This document shows, one piece after another, positions 36,729-45,842 of a stretch of 64,000 nucleotides of DNA. The DNA lies in assembly GCF_000312665.1 (NCBI RefSeq), contig NZ_HF536772.1, positions 2,459,931 to 2,523,930 on the forward strand, read 5' to 3'. Position 1 is the first letter of the stretch. Each line of letters begins with the position of its first letter. The position numbers were made by a program, and so were the translations under genes. The stretch is from Rhizobium mesoamericanum STM3625. Its GTDB lineage: Bacteria > Pseudomonadota > Alphaproteobacteria > Rhizobiales > Rhizobiaceae. A model generated the notes under the pieces. The model was given only the letters and a program-made list of their open reading frames with translations. It was not told the origin of the DNA and ran no database searches.

Positions 36729-37382
36729 TTGACGGCACGGCTGGTGGAGAAGGAAGGTTTTGCGGCGCTCGTCTTGCGGCTCAGAGCCGAGGGCGTATCC
36801 GATCTGGACCTGCTGACTGCGGTCGAGCAGACACCGCGGTCATTGTTCGTGCCGCCTCAGTTTGCCGAGCAGGCCTATTCCAGCCGCACGATCCCGATCG
36901 AATGCGGCTCCTTCATCGAGGGTGTGGATTTCGCGGTCAGGGTGCTTCACCACCTGAAGATCAAGCCGGGGCAACGTGTGCTCGAGGTCGGCACGGGCAG
37001 CGGTTTCATGTCCGCTGTTATGGCGCGCATGGCCGAACGCGTGCTGACGATCGACCGCTACAAGACGCTTACCGCAAGTGCACAGCGCCGTATCGACTCG
37101 CTCGGCCTGCGGAACGTCATCATTCGCCAGGCCGACGGTAGTGCCGGCCTGCAGGGTGAGGGGACGTTTGACCGCATTCTGGTCACCGCCGCGTTCAACT
37201 CGATGCCGCGGTTCTACACTGACCAGCTTGTATCCGGCGGTTCGATGATCGCCCCTTTGATGATTTCCGAGAATGAGTGTCGCCTTGTGCGGCTGACAAA
37301 AACGGGCAGTCGCTTCGAGCGCGAGGAACTGTTCGACTCGCCTTATCTCCCGATCGTGCCTCGTATCGCGTCTCAACTCTAA
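36729..37382 (+). CDS. pcm: Protein-L-isoaspartate O-methyltransferase
   Basis: Repairs isoaspartyl residues in damaged proteins using SAM. 217 residues with the SAM motif VLEVGTGSGFMSAVMARM at about 84-101 and the substrate block TIPIECGSFIEG near 55-66 (canonical QTISQP is altered). The reading frame begins with TTG at 36729, with GGAG about nine bases upstream; a GTG eight codons further in is an alternative. A second, more divergent PIMT-like gene lies at 14.4 kb. Confidence 0.92.
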   Translation: MTARLVEKEGFAALVLRLRAEGVSDLDLLTAVEQTPRSLFVPPQFAEQAYSSRTIPIECGSFIEGVDFAVRVLHHLKIKPGQRVLEVGTGSGFMSAVMARMAERVLTIDRYKTLTASAQRRIDSLGLRNVIIRQADGSAGLQGEGTFDRILVTAAFNSMPRFYTDQLVSGGSMIAPLMISENECRLVRLTKTGSRFEREELFDSPYLPIVPRIASQL

Positions 37383-37491
37383 GGCGAGGCGCCTGGAAGA
37401 TGCGCTATGGTTAGCAATCTCTCAAAAAAATCGCGTAGATTTCGGTGCCTTAACCGCGTGGTAATACTAACCCGCTTTAATAAACCCACAA

Positions 37492-39087
37492 ATGGTTGCG
37501 TCATCAGTGGGTCGAGTCATGCGTTTCAGTCTTTCGCCAAGAGTAGGCAAGTCTGCCGGTAATGTCCTGATAGCGGCTTTGCTGGCGAGTGCAGCAACGG
37601 GTTGCAGTTCCGATGTGACACGTTTCGGTGGTCTTTTCTCGTCGTCCGGTCAGGATCAGATGACGACCAATTCAATCCCACGCAGAAGCATGAGTGGCCT
37701 GCAGGCCGATCCGGTCCCGCAGGCCGATCTGGCGCAGGGCGGCTACGCTGCGACCAATCAGGCGATGAGCCAACCTTATCCCGCCCAGCCCTCTTACGGC
37801 GCCTCCAGCGCCCGCATGGCCTCCGCACCTGTCTCCGTTCAGCGCACCGAGCTTGCGGCACCCTCCGCAGGGGCGCCAGTAGCGCCCTCCCATGAAAGGC
37901 AGGTCGCTCTCGCTCAGCCATTCCCTGCAGCCGCTGCCCCGAAGAAGTCGGCGGCCATTCGCGTTCCGCCGAAGACGGCAACCGATTCGATCGTTACCGG
38001 CACGACTCCGAAGGCTTCTGGCTGGTCGGCAACGAACGCACCCTCCGTCACGCTTCGCCCGGGTGAAAGCATTGCGACGCTCGCTAATCGCTACGGTGTG
38101 CCGGAGAAGGAAATCCTGCGTGTCAACGGCTTCAAAACGTCGGCTGCCGCCAAGCCAGGTCAGATCATTCTGATCCCGACCTTCAACGGAGGTAATGCCG
38201 CCAAGGCAGCCGCCCAGACAGCCGACCTCTCGAAGGGTGAGCATCTGCCGCAACCGGGCAAGCAGCAGGAGCAGAACGTTGCGGTCGTTCCGGGGGCGAG
38301 TTCTGCCCGCGACAAGTCGGTCGCAAATGCCGATCCGTCAAGCAAGCTTGCGGCAGGTGCGGGCAAGGGACCGAAGGGCACTGGCGGCACCTATGTCGTC
38401 AAGCCTGGCGACTCGCTTGCCAAGATTGCCAAGGCGACGGGCACCAGCATCGACGATCTGAAGGCTGCCAACAACCTGTCGGCTGGTTCGATCCGCATCG
38501 GTCAGGAACTCAATCTTCCGGGCGCCTCGCAGGACGGCATGAAAACCGCCTCCATTCCAGCGAAGGCAGAACAAAAGCAGGTCGCACAGCCCGCCTCCGC
38601 AACGACGACTGCCGCTGCGCAACCGGCAACCTACAAGGCTCCCGTCGCCACGGAGACAGTGGATGAGGCTGCCAAGAAGGAAGTGGCGTCGGCCGCACCC
38701 GAGGCAACCGGCATTGGCAAGTATCGTTGGCCGGTTCGCGGTGCAGTGATTGCGGCCTACGGCGCCAACGTCAACGGCAGCCGCAATGACGGCATAGATA
38801 TCTCCGTGCCGCAGGGAACGCCGATCAAGGCCGCTGAAAACGGCGTCGTCATCTATGCCGGAAACGGTCTGAAGGAACTCGGCAATACGGTTCTCGTGCG
38901 CCATGATGACGGTACGGTCACCGTCTACGGCAACGCCGATACCTTGAGCGTCACCCGTGGTCAAAAGATCCAGCGCGGCCAGACGGTTGCCGTCTCCGGC
39001 ATGAGCGGCAACGTCAAGCAGCCGCAGGTCCACTTCGAAGTCCGCAAGGATGCGACACCGGTCAACCCGATTACTTTCCTCGAATAG
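37492..39087 (+). CDS. NlpD-like lipoprotein with two LysM and a degenerate LytM domain
   Basis: A 531-residue lipoprotein: signal sequence with lipobox ATGC near residue 38, a Gln/Ala/Pro-rich linker, LysM at about 182-225 (LRPGESIATLANRYGVPEKE) and about 303-345 (YVVKPGDSLAKIAKATGTS), and a C-terminal M23/LytM domain at about 408-531. The zinc-ligand histidine of active LytM enzymes is replaced (RNDGIDIS instead of HxGID), as in E. coli NlpD, so it probably activates an amidase rather than cutting wall itself. Gene order surE-pcm-nlpD matches enterobacteria. The ATG at residue 10 could also serve. Confidence 0.9.
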   Translation: MVASSVGRVMRFSLSPRVGKSAGNVLIAALLASAATGCSSDVTRFGGLFSSSGQDQMTTNSIPRRSMSGLQADPVPQADLAQGGYAATNQAMSQPYPAQPSYGASSARMASAPVSVQRTELAAPSAGAPVAPSHERQVALAQPFPAAAAPKKSAAIRVPPKTATDSIVTGTTPKASGWSATNAPSVTLRPGESIATLANRYGVPEKEILRVNGFKTSAAAKPGQIILIPTFNGGNAAKAAAQTADLSKGEHLPQPGKQQEQNVAVVPGASSARDKSVANADPSSKLAAGAGKGPKGTGGTYVVKPGDSLAKIAKATGTSIDDLKAANNLSAGSIRIGQELNLPGASQDGMKTASIPAKAEQKQVAQPASATTTAAAQPATYKAPVATETVDEAAKKEVASAAPEATGIGKYRWPVRGAVIAAYGANVNGSRNDGIDISVPQGTPIKAAENGVVIYAGNGLKELGNTVLVRHDDGTVTVYGNADTLSVTRGQKIQRGQTVAVSGMSGNVKQPQVHFEVRKDATPVNPITFLE

Positions 39088-39108
39088 GTACTGCGTCCGA
39101 GGGTGCTC

Positions 39109-39136
39109 AAAAGCCCGGCCTCAAAGCCGGGCTTTT
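39109..39136. terminator. Bidirectional terminator between nlpD-like gene and DUF815 gene
   Basis: AAAAGCCCGGC (39109-39119) pairs with GCCGGGCTTTT (39126-39136); the A and T runs serve both converging genes. Confidence 0.88.
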
Positions 39137-39140
39137 GTCA

Positions 39141-40013
39141 TTATGAGCGGTCGAGTGGAATGCGCATCCGACCCGCGAGATCCTGAATGTACTGCCAGGC
39201 GACGCGGCCGGAACGCGCACCACGGGTCGTGGCCCATTCCAGCGCCTCCGCATGCATCTTTTCGCGATCGATCGGTAGCTTGAAATGGTCTGCATAACCA
39301 TCGATCATGGTCAGATAGTCGTCCTGGCTACACTTGTGGAAGCCCAACCAGAGGCCAAACCGGTCTGATAGCGAAACCTTCTCTTCGACCGCTTCGGAGG
39401 GATTGATCGCCGTGGACTGTTCGTTCTCCATCATGTGGCGCGGAAGCAGATGGCGCCGGTTCGACGTGGCATAGAAGAGCACGTTGTCTGGCCGCCCCTC
39501 GACACCACCATCAAGGGCTGCCTTGAGCGATTTGTAGGCCGTGTCATCGTGGTCGAACGAGAGGTCATCGCAAAAGACCATGACGCGATGCGGTGCATCC
39601 TTGAGAAGATCGAGCAGTGTCGGCAGGCTCGCAATGTCTTCGCGATGCACTTCGACCAGCTTCAGCGATACGCCACTCTCGCGCCGCACATCCTCGTGAA
39701 CAGCCTTGACCAGCGACGACTTGCCCATGCCGCGTGCACCCCACAGGAGAACATTGTTGGCCGCATAGCCTTCGGCGAAGCGCACCGTATTCTCGTGCAG
39801 GATGTCGCGTACGTGGTCGACGCCGCGGATCAGCTTGAGTGCCACGCGGTTCGGCCTCGCAACCGGCTGGAGATGCTGGCGGGCAGGGACCCAGACGAAG
39901 CAGTCAGCCGCGCTCCAGTCGTTGACTGCAGGCGCAGGGCCTGCCAAGCGGTCGATCGCGTCCGTCAGTCGGCGCAGCTCCGTCAAAATGGCGTGGTTTG
40001 CATCTTCGGCCAT
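39141..40013 (-). CDS. DUF815 family P-loop ATPase
   Basis: A 290-residue AAA-like ATPase. Walker A is GARGMGKSS at 92-100, Walker B VMVFCDDLSF near 150-159, and an arginine-rich segment SNRRHLLPRHMMEN follows as a sensor region. The family is widespread in Proteobacteria with unknown function, often beside yajC-secDF as here, though transcribed away from them. No transmembrane segment. Confidence 0.88.
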   Translation of the reverse strand: MAEDANHAILTELRRLTDAIDRLAGPAPAVNDWSAADCFVWVPARQHLQPVARPNRVALKLIRGVDHVRDILHENTVRFAEGYAANNVLLWGARGMGKSSLVKAVHEDVRRESGVSLKLVEVHREDIASLPTLLDLLKDAPHRVMVFCDDLSFDHDDTAYKSLKAALDGGVEGRPDNVLFYATSNRRHLLPRHMMENEQSTAINPSEAVEEKVSLSDRFGLWLGFHKCSQDDYLTMIDGYADHFKLPIDREKMHAEALEWATTRGARSGRVAWQYIQDLAGRMRIPLDRS

Positions 40014-40224
40014 GGGCCTTCCTCCTGAATTCTGGTTGTAGCCAGGCTACCCCGTGTCTTTTGCCTGGTGCGTAGCATGGCCTTTTGCGAGCGGAAAGGT
40101 TATGAGGCAGCGGAATCGGTACGGTTTCCGGCTGTTTCTGTTGCATTCGCAAAGACCATAATTATAGTCCGGCCACCCGAGAAAAGGCGGAGTTCCGCCC
40201 CCGGAAAGTTTTGAGGAGTTTAGC

Positions 40225-40572
40225 ATGTTCATCACCCCGGCATTTGCCCAGGCTGCCACCGACAGCGCTGCGTCGCCGTTCGGCTCTGGCTTTGAAATGA
40301 TCATCCTTTTCGTGCCGCTGATGGTCGTCTGGTACTTCCTGCTGATCCGTCCGCAGCGCGCACAAGCCAAGAAACGCGAAGAGACCCTGAAGGCGATCCG
40401 TCGCGGCGACCAGGTTGTCACCGGTGGCGGCCTCGTCGGCAAGGTCACCAAGGTTGTTGACGACAAGGAACTCGAAGTGGAGATTGCAGACGGCGTTCGC
40501 GTTCGCGTTGTCCGCAGCGGCATTTCGGAAGTTCGCGTCAAGGGCGAGCCGGTCAAGGCGGACGCCGCGTAG
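40225..40572 (+). CDS. yajC: Preprotein translocase subunit YajC
   Basis: A 115-residue accessory subunit of the SecDF complex. One membrane span at about 24-41 (IILFVPLMVVWYFLLIRPQ), then the conserved cytoplasmic block RREETLKAI-like KKREETLKAIRRGDQVVTGGGLVGKV at about 52-77. GAGGAG precedes the ATG. Followed by secDF 55 bases later. Confidence 0.95.
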   Translation: MFITPAFAQAATDSAASPFGSGFEMIILFVPLMVVWYFLLIRPQRAQAKKREETLKAIRRGDQVVTGGGLVGKVTKVVDDKELEVEIADGVRVRVVRSGISEVRVKGEPVKADAA

Positions 40573-40627
40573 TATTGCAAACCTAGCCACGAACCGGATT
40601 GGTCGGGTCGGAAACAGTCGAGAGAAA

Positions 40628-43189
40628 ATGCGTCGTTTTTCCCGCTTGAGTGCCGTTCTGATCTGGTTGTTGGTGGTGGTGGCCGTGATCATCGCGGCCC
40701 CCAATCTTTTATCGGAGGGGCAGCGCTCCTTGCTGCCCTTGTGGCTCGCTCACAGTCGCGTCGTACCAGGACCCGACGTGCAGGGCGGTTCCCACCTGCT
40801 TCTCCAGATCGAACGCGCCGATATCGTGAAGGACCGGCTGGAACGCGCAGTCGCGGATGTTCGCGGCAAGTTGCGCGAAGCCAACATTCGCTACACAGGT
40901 CTGACCGGCAACGATCAGGACATCACCGTCAAGATTACCGATGCCGGCCAGGTGGATGCTGCCGTCAAAGCCTTGAACGCACTGACGGCGACCACGAAGG
41001 TCGGCTGGTTTGGACGTTCGGTCCAAAATGTTTCCCTGGAGAAGGGCAACGACGCACAGCTTACGCTTCGAATTTCAAACGACAGCATCGACGAAGGAAT
41101 AGCGACCGCGCAAGCACAGTCCGTTCCGCTCGTCGAGCGCCGCATTGCGGGTCTTGGGATCAAGGATTTTTCCGTTCGCACCGACGGTGATGACCGCATC
41201 GACGTCAAGGCCCTCGGTTCGATCGACGTCGAGCGGCTGAAGAATATTCTGAACGAGCCTGCCCGGCTGTCGGTTCGTATGATCGATGAAAGCATGTCGG
41301 GGCAGCAGGCCCTTGCCGGTCGCTGGCCGGCGACATCAGAGGTGCTCTATTCGTTGGACGATCCGCCCATTCCCTACCTCGTTGATCGAACAGAATTCGT
41401 AACAGGCAAGAACCTTGTTGATGTCCAGGCGATTGCCGATGCGAAAACGGACTCGGTCGCAATTGCCTATAAGCTGGATCACGAAGGAACCGAGCAACTC
41501 GCGCAGAAGACGCGCCAGAACATCGGTCGGCACCTTGCCATACTTTTCGATGATCAGGTCATGGCCGCGCCGCTGATCAATGCGCCGATCCTGGACGGCA
41601 CCGGAAAGGTGCCGGTCAGCTTCAGCGAGGACGGGGCCCGCGATCTCGCGCTTATGTTGCGAAGCGGCGCCCTGCCGGCGACGTTGACGACCGTGGAGGA
41701 ACGCACCGTCAGCCCCAGCCTCGGCGCGGAATCGAAGCGCGCCGGTCTGGTCGCTGGCTTCGTTGCCGCGATCCTTGTCACCGGCTTGATGTTTGCCTTT
41801 TATCGAAAGCTTGGCATCATCGCCGGCATTTCGCTTGTCCTGAACCTCCTCCTGATTCTCGCTGTGCTGAGCGTGATCGGCGCAACACTGACGCTGCCAG
41901 GCCTTGCAGGCATTGTCTTGATCATAGGCATGGCCGTCGATGCGAATGTGCTCGTCTACGAGCGTATCCGAGAGGAGGCGAAAGCCGGTCACTCCTTCGC
42001 CGACGCGATCGATAACGGTTTTTCGCGTGCATTCCTGACGATCCTTGACGCCAATGTGACGATCGTCATAGCGGCGGTCATTCTCTACTATCTCGGCAGT
42101 GACACCGTTCGGGGTTTTGCGGTGACGCTGGCGGCGGGAATTCTGACGACTGTCTTTACCACTTTCACGCTGACACGCTGGATTGTCGTCACCTGGCTTC
42201 ACCGCAAGCATCCGCGGCATCTGCCGAGGGACGTCCACACGGGCATCTTTGATCACGCCAACATCCGCTTCATGGGTATACGGCGCTACACCTTCACGGC
42301 ATCGGCAGCGCTTTCGATCCTCGCGATGATCGGCTTTGCGACTGTCGGCGCCAATCTCGGCGTTGATTTTGCCGGCGGGTCGCTGGTGGAGGTCAAGGCG
42401 AAGCAAGGCAATGTCGACCCGGATGATATTCGCGCTCGTCTCTCCGATTTGAACATTGGGGACATTGAAGCTCGCCGCCTCTCCGACGCGTCGACGGCAT
42501 TGGTTCGCATCCAGGCGCAGGGCGGCGGCGAAAATGCCGAACAGTCTGCGATGACCTTGCTGCGGGATGAGTTGAGCGACGACTACGAGATCCGGCGGGT
42601 CGAGGTTGTCGGCCCTTCAGTGTCGGGCGAACTTACCAAGGCGGCGACCTTGGGCATACTTGGCTCGCTGGCTGTCATCTTGCTTTACATCTGGCTGCGC
42701 TTCCAATGGCAGTTCGCGGTCGGGGCGATCATCGCGACACTGCACGATATCATTCTGACGCTTGGCCTCTTCGTGTTGACCGGGATGGAATTCAATCTGA
42801 CAAGCGTTGCGGCCATCCTGACGATCGTCGGCTATTCGCTCAATGATACCGTCGTCGTCTATGACCGGATGCGCGAGAATCTGAAGCGCTATCGCAAGAT
42901 GCCGATGCCGATCCTGATCGATGCGTCGATCAATCAGACGCTGTCGCGCACGGTTCTGACGGCTGCAACGACCTTGCTTGCGCTTTTCGCGCTCTGCCTT
43001 TTTGGCGGTGAGGTGATGCGCCCCTTCGCCTTTGTGATGCTGTTTGGCGTTGCCATCGGCACCTTTTCCTCCATCTACATAGCCGCGCCCGTGCTGATCG
43101 CTTTCAAGCTCCGCCCGGACGTGGTCGATAGCGACCAACATAAGAAAGTGGCCGAGCCGGATGCGAACTCCGGCAATCCGGCAGTGTGA
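40628..43189 (+). CDS. secDF: Fused protein-export membrane protein SecD-SecF
   Basis: Proton-driven export motor of the Sec system with SecD and SecF in one 853-residue chain. Twelve membrane spans are expected; visible landmarks are the first helix LIWLLVVVAVIIAAPNLL, the periplasmic P1 region of SecD, the LPGLAGIVLIIGMAVDANVLVYERI block of SecD TM4 at about 427-447, and the SecF equivalents DFAGGSLVE and YSLNDTVVVYDRMREN. The ATG at 40628 follows GAGAAA; the frame remains open upstream only through yajC. Confidence 0.96.
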   Translation: MRRFSRLSAVLIWLLVVVAVIIAAPNLLSEGQRSLLPLWLAHSRVVPGPDVQGGSHLLLQIERADIVKDRLERAVADVRGKLREANIRYTGLTGNDQDITVKITDAGQVDAAVKALNALTATTKVGWFGRSVQNVSLEKGNDAQLTLRISNDSIDEGIATAQAQSVPLVERRIAGLGIKDFSVRTDGDDRIDVKALGSIDVERLKNILNEPARLSVRMIDESMSGQQALAGRWPATSEVLYSLDDPPIPYLVDRTEFVTGKNLVDVQAIADAKTDSVAIAYKLDHEGTEQLAQKTRQNIGRHLAILFDDQVMAAPLINAPILDGTGKVPVSFSEDGARDLALMLRSGALPATLTTVEERTVSPSLGAESKRAGLVAGFVAAILVTGLMFAFYRKLGIIAGISLVLNLLLILAVLSVIGATLTLPGLAGIVLIIGMAVDANVLVYERIREEAKAGHSFADAIDNGFSRAFLTILDANVTIVIAAVILYYLGSDTVRGFAVTLAAGILTTVFTTFTLTRWIVVTWLHRKHPRHLPRDVHTGIFDHANIRFMGIRRYTFTASAALSILAMIGFATVGANLGVDFAGGSLVEVKAKQGNVDPDDIRARLSDLNIGDIEARRLSDASTALVRIQAQGGGENAEQSAMTLLRDELSDDYEIRRVEVVGPSVSGELTKAATLGILGSLAVILLYIWLRFQWQFAVGAIIATLHDIILTLGLFVLTGMEFNLTSVAAILTIVGYSLNDTVVVYDRMRENLKRYRKMPMPILIDASINQTLSRTVLTAATTLLALFALCLFGGEVMRPFAFVMLFGVAIGTFSSIYIAAPVLIAFKLRPDVVDSDQHKKVAEPDANSGNPAV

Positions 43190-43193
43190 GAAT

Positions 43194-43580
43194 ATGGCAA
43201 GAGGCATAGAAATCCGTGAGGCGCATTTTCCCGGACGCGCGCCGATCGATACCTACGGCAATGGCGGTTTCCGTTTCGCCGACATGTCCCATCGCGGGTC
43301 GATCCTTTGCCTGCCGTCCGGCATCTATGGCTGGGACATGGATCTGTCGAAGCCACTGTCGATCGAGAACTTTCAAAAGGTGCTGGATGAGGCAGGGGAG
43401 ATCGAGGTTCTGCTGATCGGCACCGGTAACGATATGCGGCCGATCCCAGCGGATTTGAAGTCCGCGCTGAAGGGCGCAGGTATTTCCTCAGACCCCATGA
43501 ATACAGGCGCGGCGGTCCGCACCTTCAACATCATGCTCATGGAATCCCGCGCTGTTGCCGCGGCATTGATCGCGGTCTGA
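43194..43580 (+). CDS. Mth938-like domain protein
   Basis: A 128-residue protein of the Mth938/DUF498 fold (NDUFAF3-like in eukaryotes). Conserved features are IDTYGNGGFRFADMSHRGS near 18-36, LPSGIYGWDM, and the GTG motif LLIGTGNDMRPIP near 76-88. Members are found beside Sec or oxidative-phosphorylation assembly genes. The ATG starts four bases after the secDF stop codon. Because the next gene resembles NDUFAF6, both may serve complex I assembly; this is inference from the eukaryotic homologues. Confidence 0.85.
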   Translation: MARGIEIREAHFPGRAPIDTYGNGGFRFADMSHRGSILCLPSGIYGWDMDLSKPLSIENFQKVLDEAGEIEVLLIGTGNDMRPIPADLKSALKGAGISSDPMNTGAAVRTFNIMLMESRAVAAALIAV

Positions 43581-43582
43581 CA

Positions 43583-44434
43583 ATGGCCGATCAGTCTTTG
43601 ACGAGCCAGGACATTTGCCTGGCGACGCTTCGCGACAACGACCGTGATCGCTATCTGGCCTGCCTTTTGTCGCCGGAAAGCAAACGGAACGCGTTGGCGG
43701 CCCTCTATGCCTTCAACGCCGAGCTTGCGCGCATTCGCGATCTGGTGCACGAGCCCCTTCCCGGCGAGGTTCGAATGCAATATTGGCGTGACCTACTAGA
43801 GGGGAGCGCGCATGGATCCACCCAGGCAAATCCAATTGCCGCAGCCTTGCTATCGACGATCGAAGCGCACCGCCTGCCACCGCAGACCCTCGTAGACATG
43901 ATCGATGCTCGCATCTTCGATCTCTACGACGATCCGATGGAGACACGCGTCTCGCTGGAGGGGTATGCCGGCGAGACCGCATCTGCCCTCGTTCAGCTGG
44001 CGAGCCTGGTGCTTGCACCGGAGGAGGCGGCGAGAACGGCCGAAGCTGCTGGCCACGCTGGTGTTGCGCAGGCCATCGCCGGTCTCTTGCTTCTGATGCC
44101 GTTACATCGCCACCGCGGCCAGCTCTACATCCCGCTTGAAATCCTGGCCGCTACCGGGCTCGATCGTGATGCGTTTCTCGCCGGCGAGGACAAACCGCGT
44201 ATCTCTGCCGCGATCGAAGCCTTTGCTGGGCTCGGCCGTGATCATCTGGCCAAGGCGAGAAAGGTTGCGATCCCGCAAGCCGTGTTCCCCGCCTTTCTTC
44301 CTGTCGCTCTCGCAGAACCGGTTCTCGTCAGCGCCCAGCGCGTGGGCGCGGGCCTGTTCGAGCGTCAACTACAGCGGTCGCAATTTAGGCGCCAGTTGGG
44401 CATGTTGCTCGCGTTGATGCGCAAGAAAATCTGA
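43583..44434 (+). CDS. Squalene/phytoene-synthase-like protein (NDUFAF6-like), probably non-catalytic
   Basis: A 283-residue all-helical protein of the squalene/phytoene synthase superfamily. The first aspartate motif of active synthases is absent (YAFNAELARIRD where catalytic enzymes have DDxxD), and the second is replaced by PLHRHRGQLYIP. These losses are typical of the NDUFAF6-like group linked to complex I assembly. It begins two bases after the Mth938-like gene ends, so both share a transcript. Confidence 0.82.
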   Translation: MADQSLTSQDICLATLRDNDRDRYLACLLSPESKRNALAALYAFNAELARIRDLVHEPLPGEVRMQYWRDLLEGSAHGSTQANPIAAALLSTIEAHRLPPQTLVDMIDARIFDLYDDPMETRVSLEGYAGETASALVQLASLVLAPEEAARTAEAAGHAGVAQAIAGLLLLMPLHRHRGQLYIPLEILAATGLDRDAFLAGEDKPRISAAIEAFAGLGRDHLAKARKVAIPQAVFPAFLPVALAEPVLVSAQRVGAGLFERQLQRSQFRRQLGMLLALMRKKI

Positions 44435-44502
44435 CGGTGTTTAAACTCGCGCAAGGCTCATGGTCTATAAAGGCGTCGTTGCGGCTTTGATCGGAGAGCG
44501 AT

Positions 44503-44967
44503 GTGAGCATTATCGTCTGGTGCGTTATATTCGCGGTCGTGATTGTCATCGCCTTCGTTTCGACGCGCATGGCGGCGCAGAACAAGGAAGATGGCCTTCA
44601 CGACACGGGCCTCGCGATCATCGAGTTCAATCGGGCTTTCCCCACCGAAGCGATCCGCCAGTTGCAGGCAACCGCCAACGGCCAGGCTGTGTTCGTGCGC
44701 CTGCATGACAATAAGGCGGGCTTCATGCGCAACATGCAGAGGCACTATTCATGCCACATCATCGAGCCGGGCAGGGTACGTGTCCTGAGCTCTGAAACAG
44801 GCAGGGGCCTCGGCATCGAGTTCCTCGACGCCCCGCATCAGAACGGTACGTTCGAATTCGCATCCGCCAGAGAGGCATCAGAGGTCTCCCTCTGGCTGCT
44901 CGGAAACTATGTGGCCGACCGCGATAAGGCTTTGCCCTCCCACGGCTCCACGGCTTCGAACGGCTAG
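44503..44967 (+). CDS. Membrane-anchored protein of unknown function
   Basis: A 154-residue protein with an N-terminal membrane anchor at about 3-20 (IIVWCVIFAVVIVIAFVS) and a soluble domain including FNRAFPTEAIRQLQATANGQAVFVRL and GIEFLDAPHQNGTFEFASAREASEVSLWLLG. No family was recognised; it resembles conserved rhizobial hypotheticals. The GTG at 44503 follows CGGAGAG and is preferred. Alone between the synthase-like gene and the peroxiredoxin. Confidence 0.7.
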   Translation: MSIIVWCVIFAVVIVIAFVSTRMAAQNKEDGLHDTGLAIIEFNRAFPTEAIRQLQATANGQAVFVRLHDNKAGFMRNMQRHYSCHIIEPGRVRVLSSETGRGLGIEFLDAPHQNGTFEFASAREASEVSLWLLGNYVADRDKALPSHGSTASNG

Positions 44968-45146
44968 TAGCGCGAACCGGGGTCCTATCCTCACGTTACG
45001 GCAGTAATCCTCTTCCGATCGGTCGCACCTTGAGTGATGCCGGAGACGGCCGTTTTGCCGTTGCCTACCGTCTGAAATAGGCGCAAGATTTATGTCCATC
45101 CGGTAAAGTTTGAGTTTGTATTCACAAACGCTATGGGAGGTGCGTG

Positions 45147-45806
45147 ATGCTTGCAATCAATGATACCGCTCCGGATTTCGAAGCCCAGACAACCGAAGGC
45201 AAGATCAATTTTCACGAGTGGATCGGCAATTCCTGGGCGGTGCTGTTTTCGCACCCCAAGGACTTTACGCCCGTCTGCACGACCGAACTCGGTTACATGG
45301 CGCGGATCAAACCTGAATTCGACAAGCGCGGTGTGAAAATCATCGGTCTTTCCGTCGATCCGCTTGAACGTCACGCCAGCTGGATGAAGGATATCGAGGA
45401 AACGCAGGGCTATCGTCCAAACTATCCGATGATCGCGGATGTCGATTATACCGTATCGAAGCGCTACAACATGCTGCCTGCTTTGGTGTCCGGCGATCCG
45501 ACACAGCGAACCCCGGCCGATAACCAGACCGTCCGCAACGTTTTCGTGATAGGGCCTGACAAGAAGATCAAGCTGGTCATGGTCTATCCAATGACCACTG
45601 GCCGTAACTTCGACGAAGTGCTGCGGGTCATCGATTCCCTTCAGCTTACAGCCAAGCACAAGGTCGCAACGCCGGTGAACTGGAAGAATGGGGAGGACGT
45701 GATCATCGCCGGCTCAGTCTCCGACGACGATGCGAAGAAGCAGTATCCGCAAGGGTGGCGCGCGCCCAAGCCTTATATCCGGATCGTGCCGCAGCCACAC
45801 GGATAG
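45147..45806 (+). CDS. 1-Cys peroxiredoxin (Prx6 type)
   Basis: Reduces hydrogen and organic peroxides through Cys44 in FTPVCTTEL. The 219-residue length and the C-terminal extension with YPQGWRAPKPYIR mark the Prx6/1-Cys class, which has no resolving cysteine nearby. GGGAGG six bases upstream favours the ATG at 45147 over the GTG one codon before. It is followed 36 bases later by a persulfide-dioxygenase fusion, suggesting a joint role against reactive oxygen and sulfur. Confidence 0.94.
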   Translation: MLAINDTAPDFEAQTTEGKINFHEWIGNSWAVLFSHPKDFTPVCTTELGYMARIKPEFDKRGVKIIGLSVDPLERHASWMKDIEETQGYRPNYPMIADVDYTVSKRYNMLPALVSGDPTQRTPADNQTVRNVFVIGPDKKIKLVMVYPMTTGRNFDEVLRVIDSLQLTAKHKVATPVNWKNGEDVIIAGSVSDDDAKKQYPQGWRAPKPYIRIVPQPHG

Positions 45807-45842
45807 TCGATCGCTAACCAGGCCGCCATCAAGGAGGTGGGG

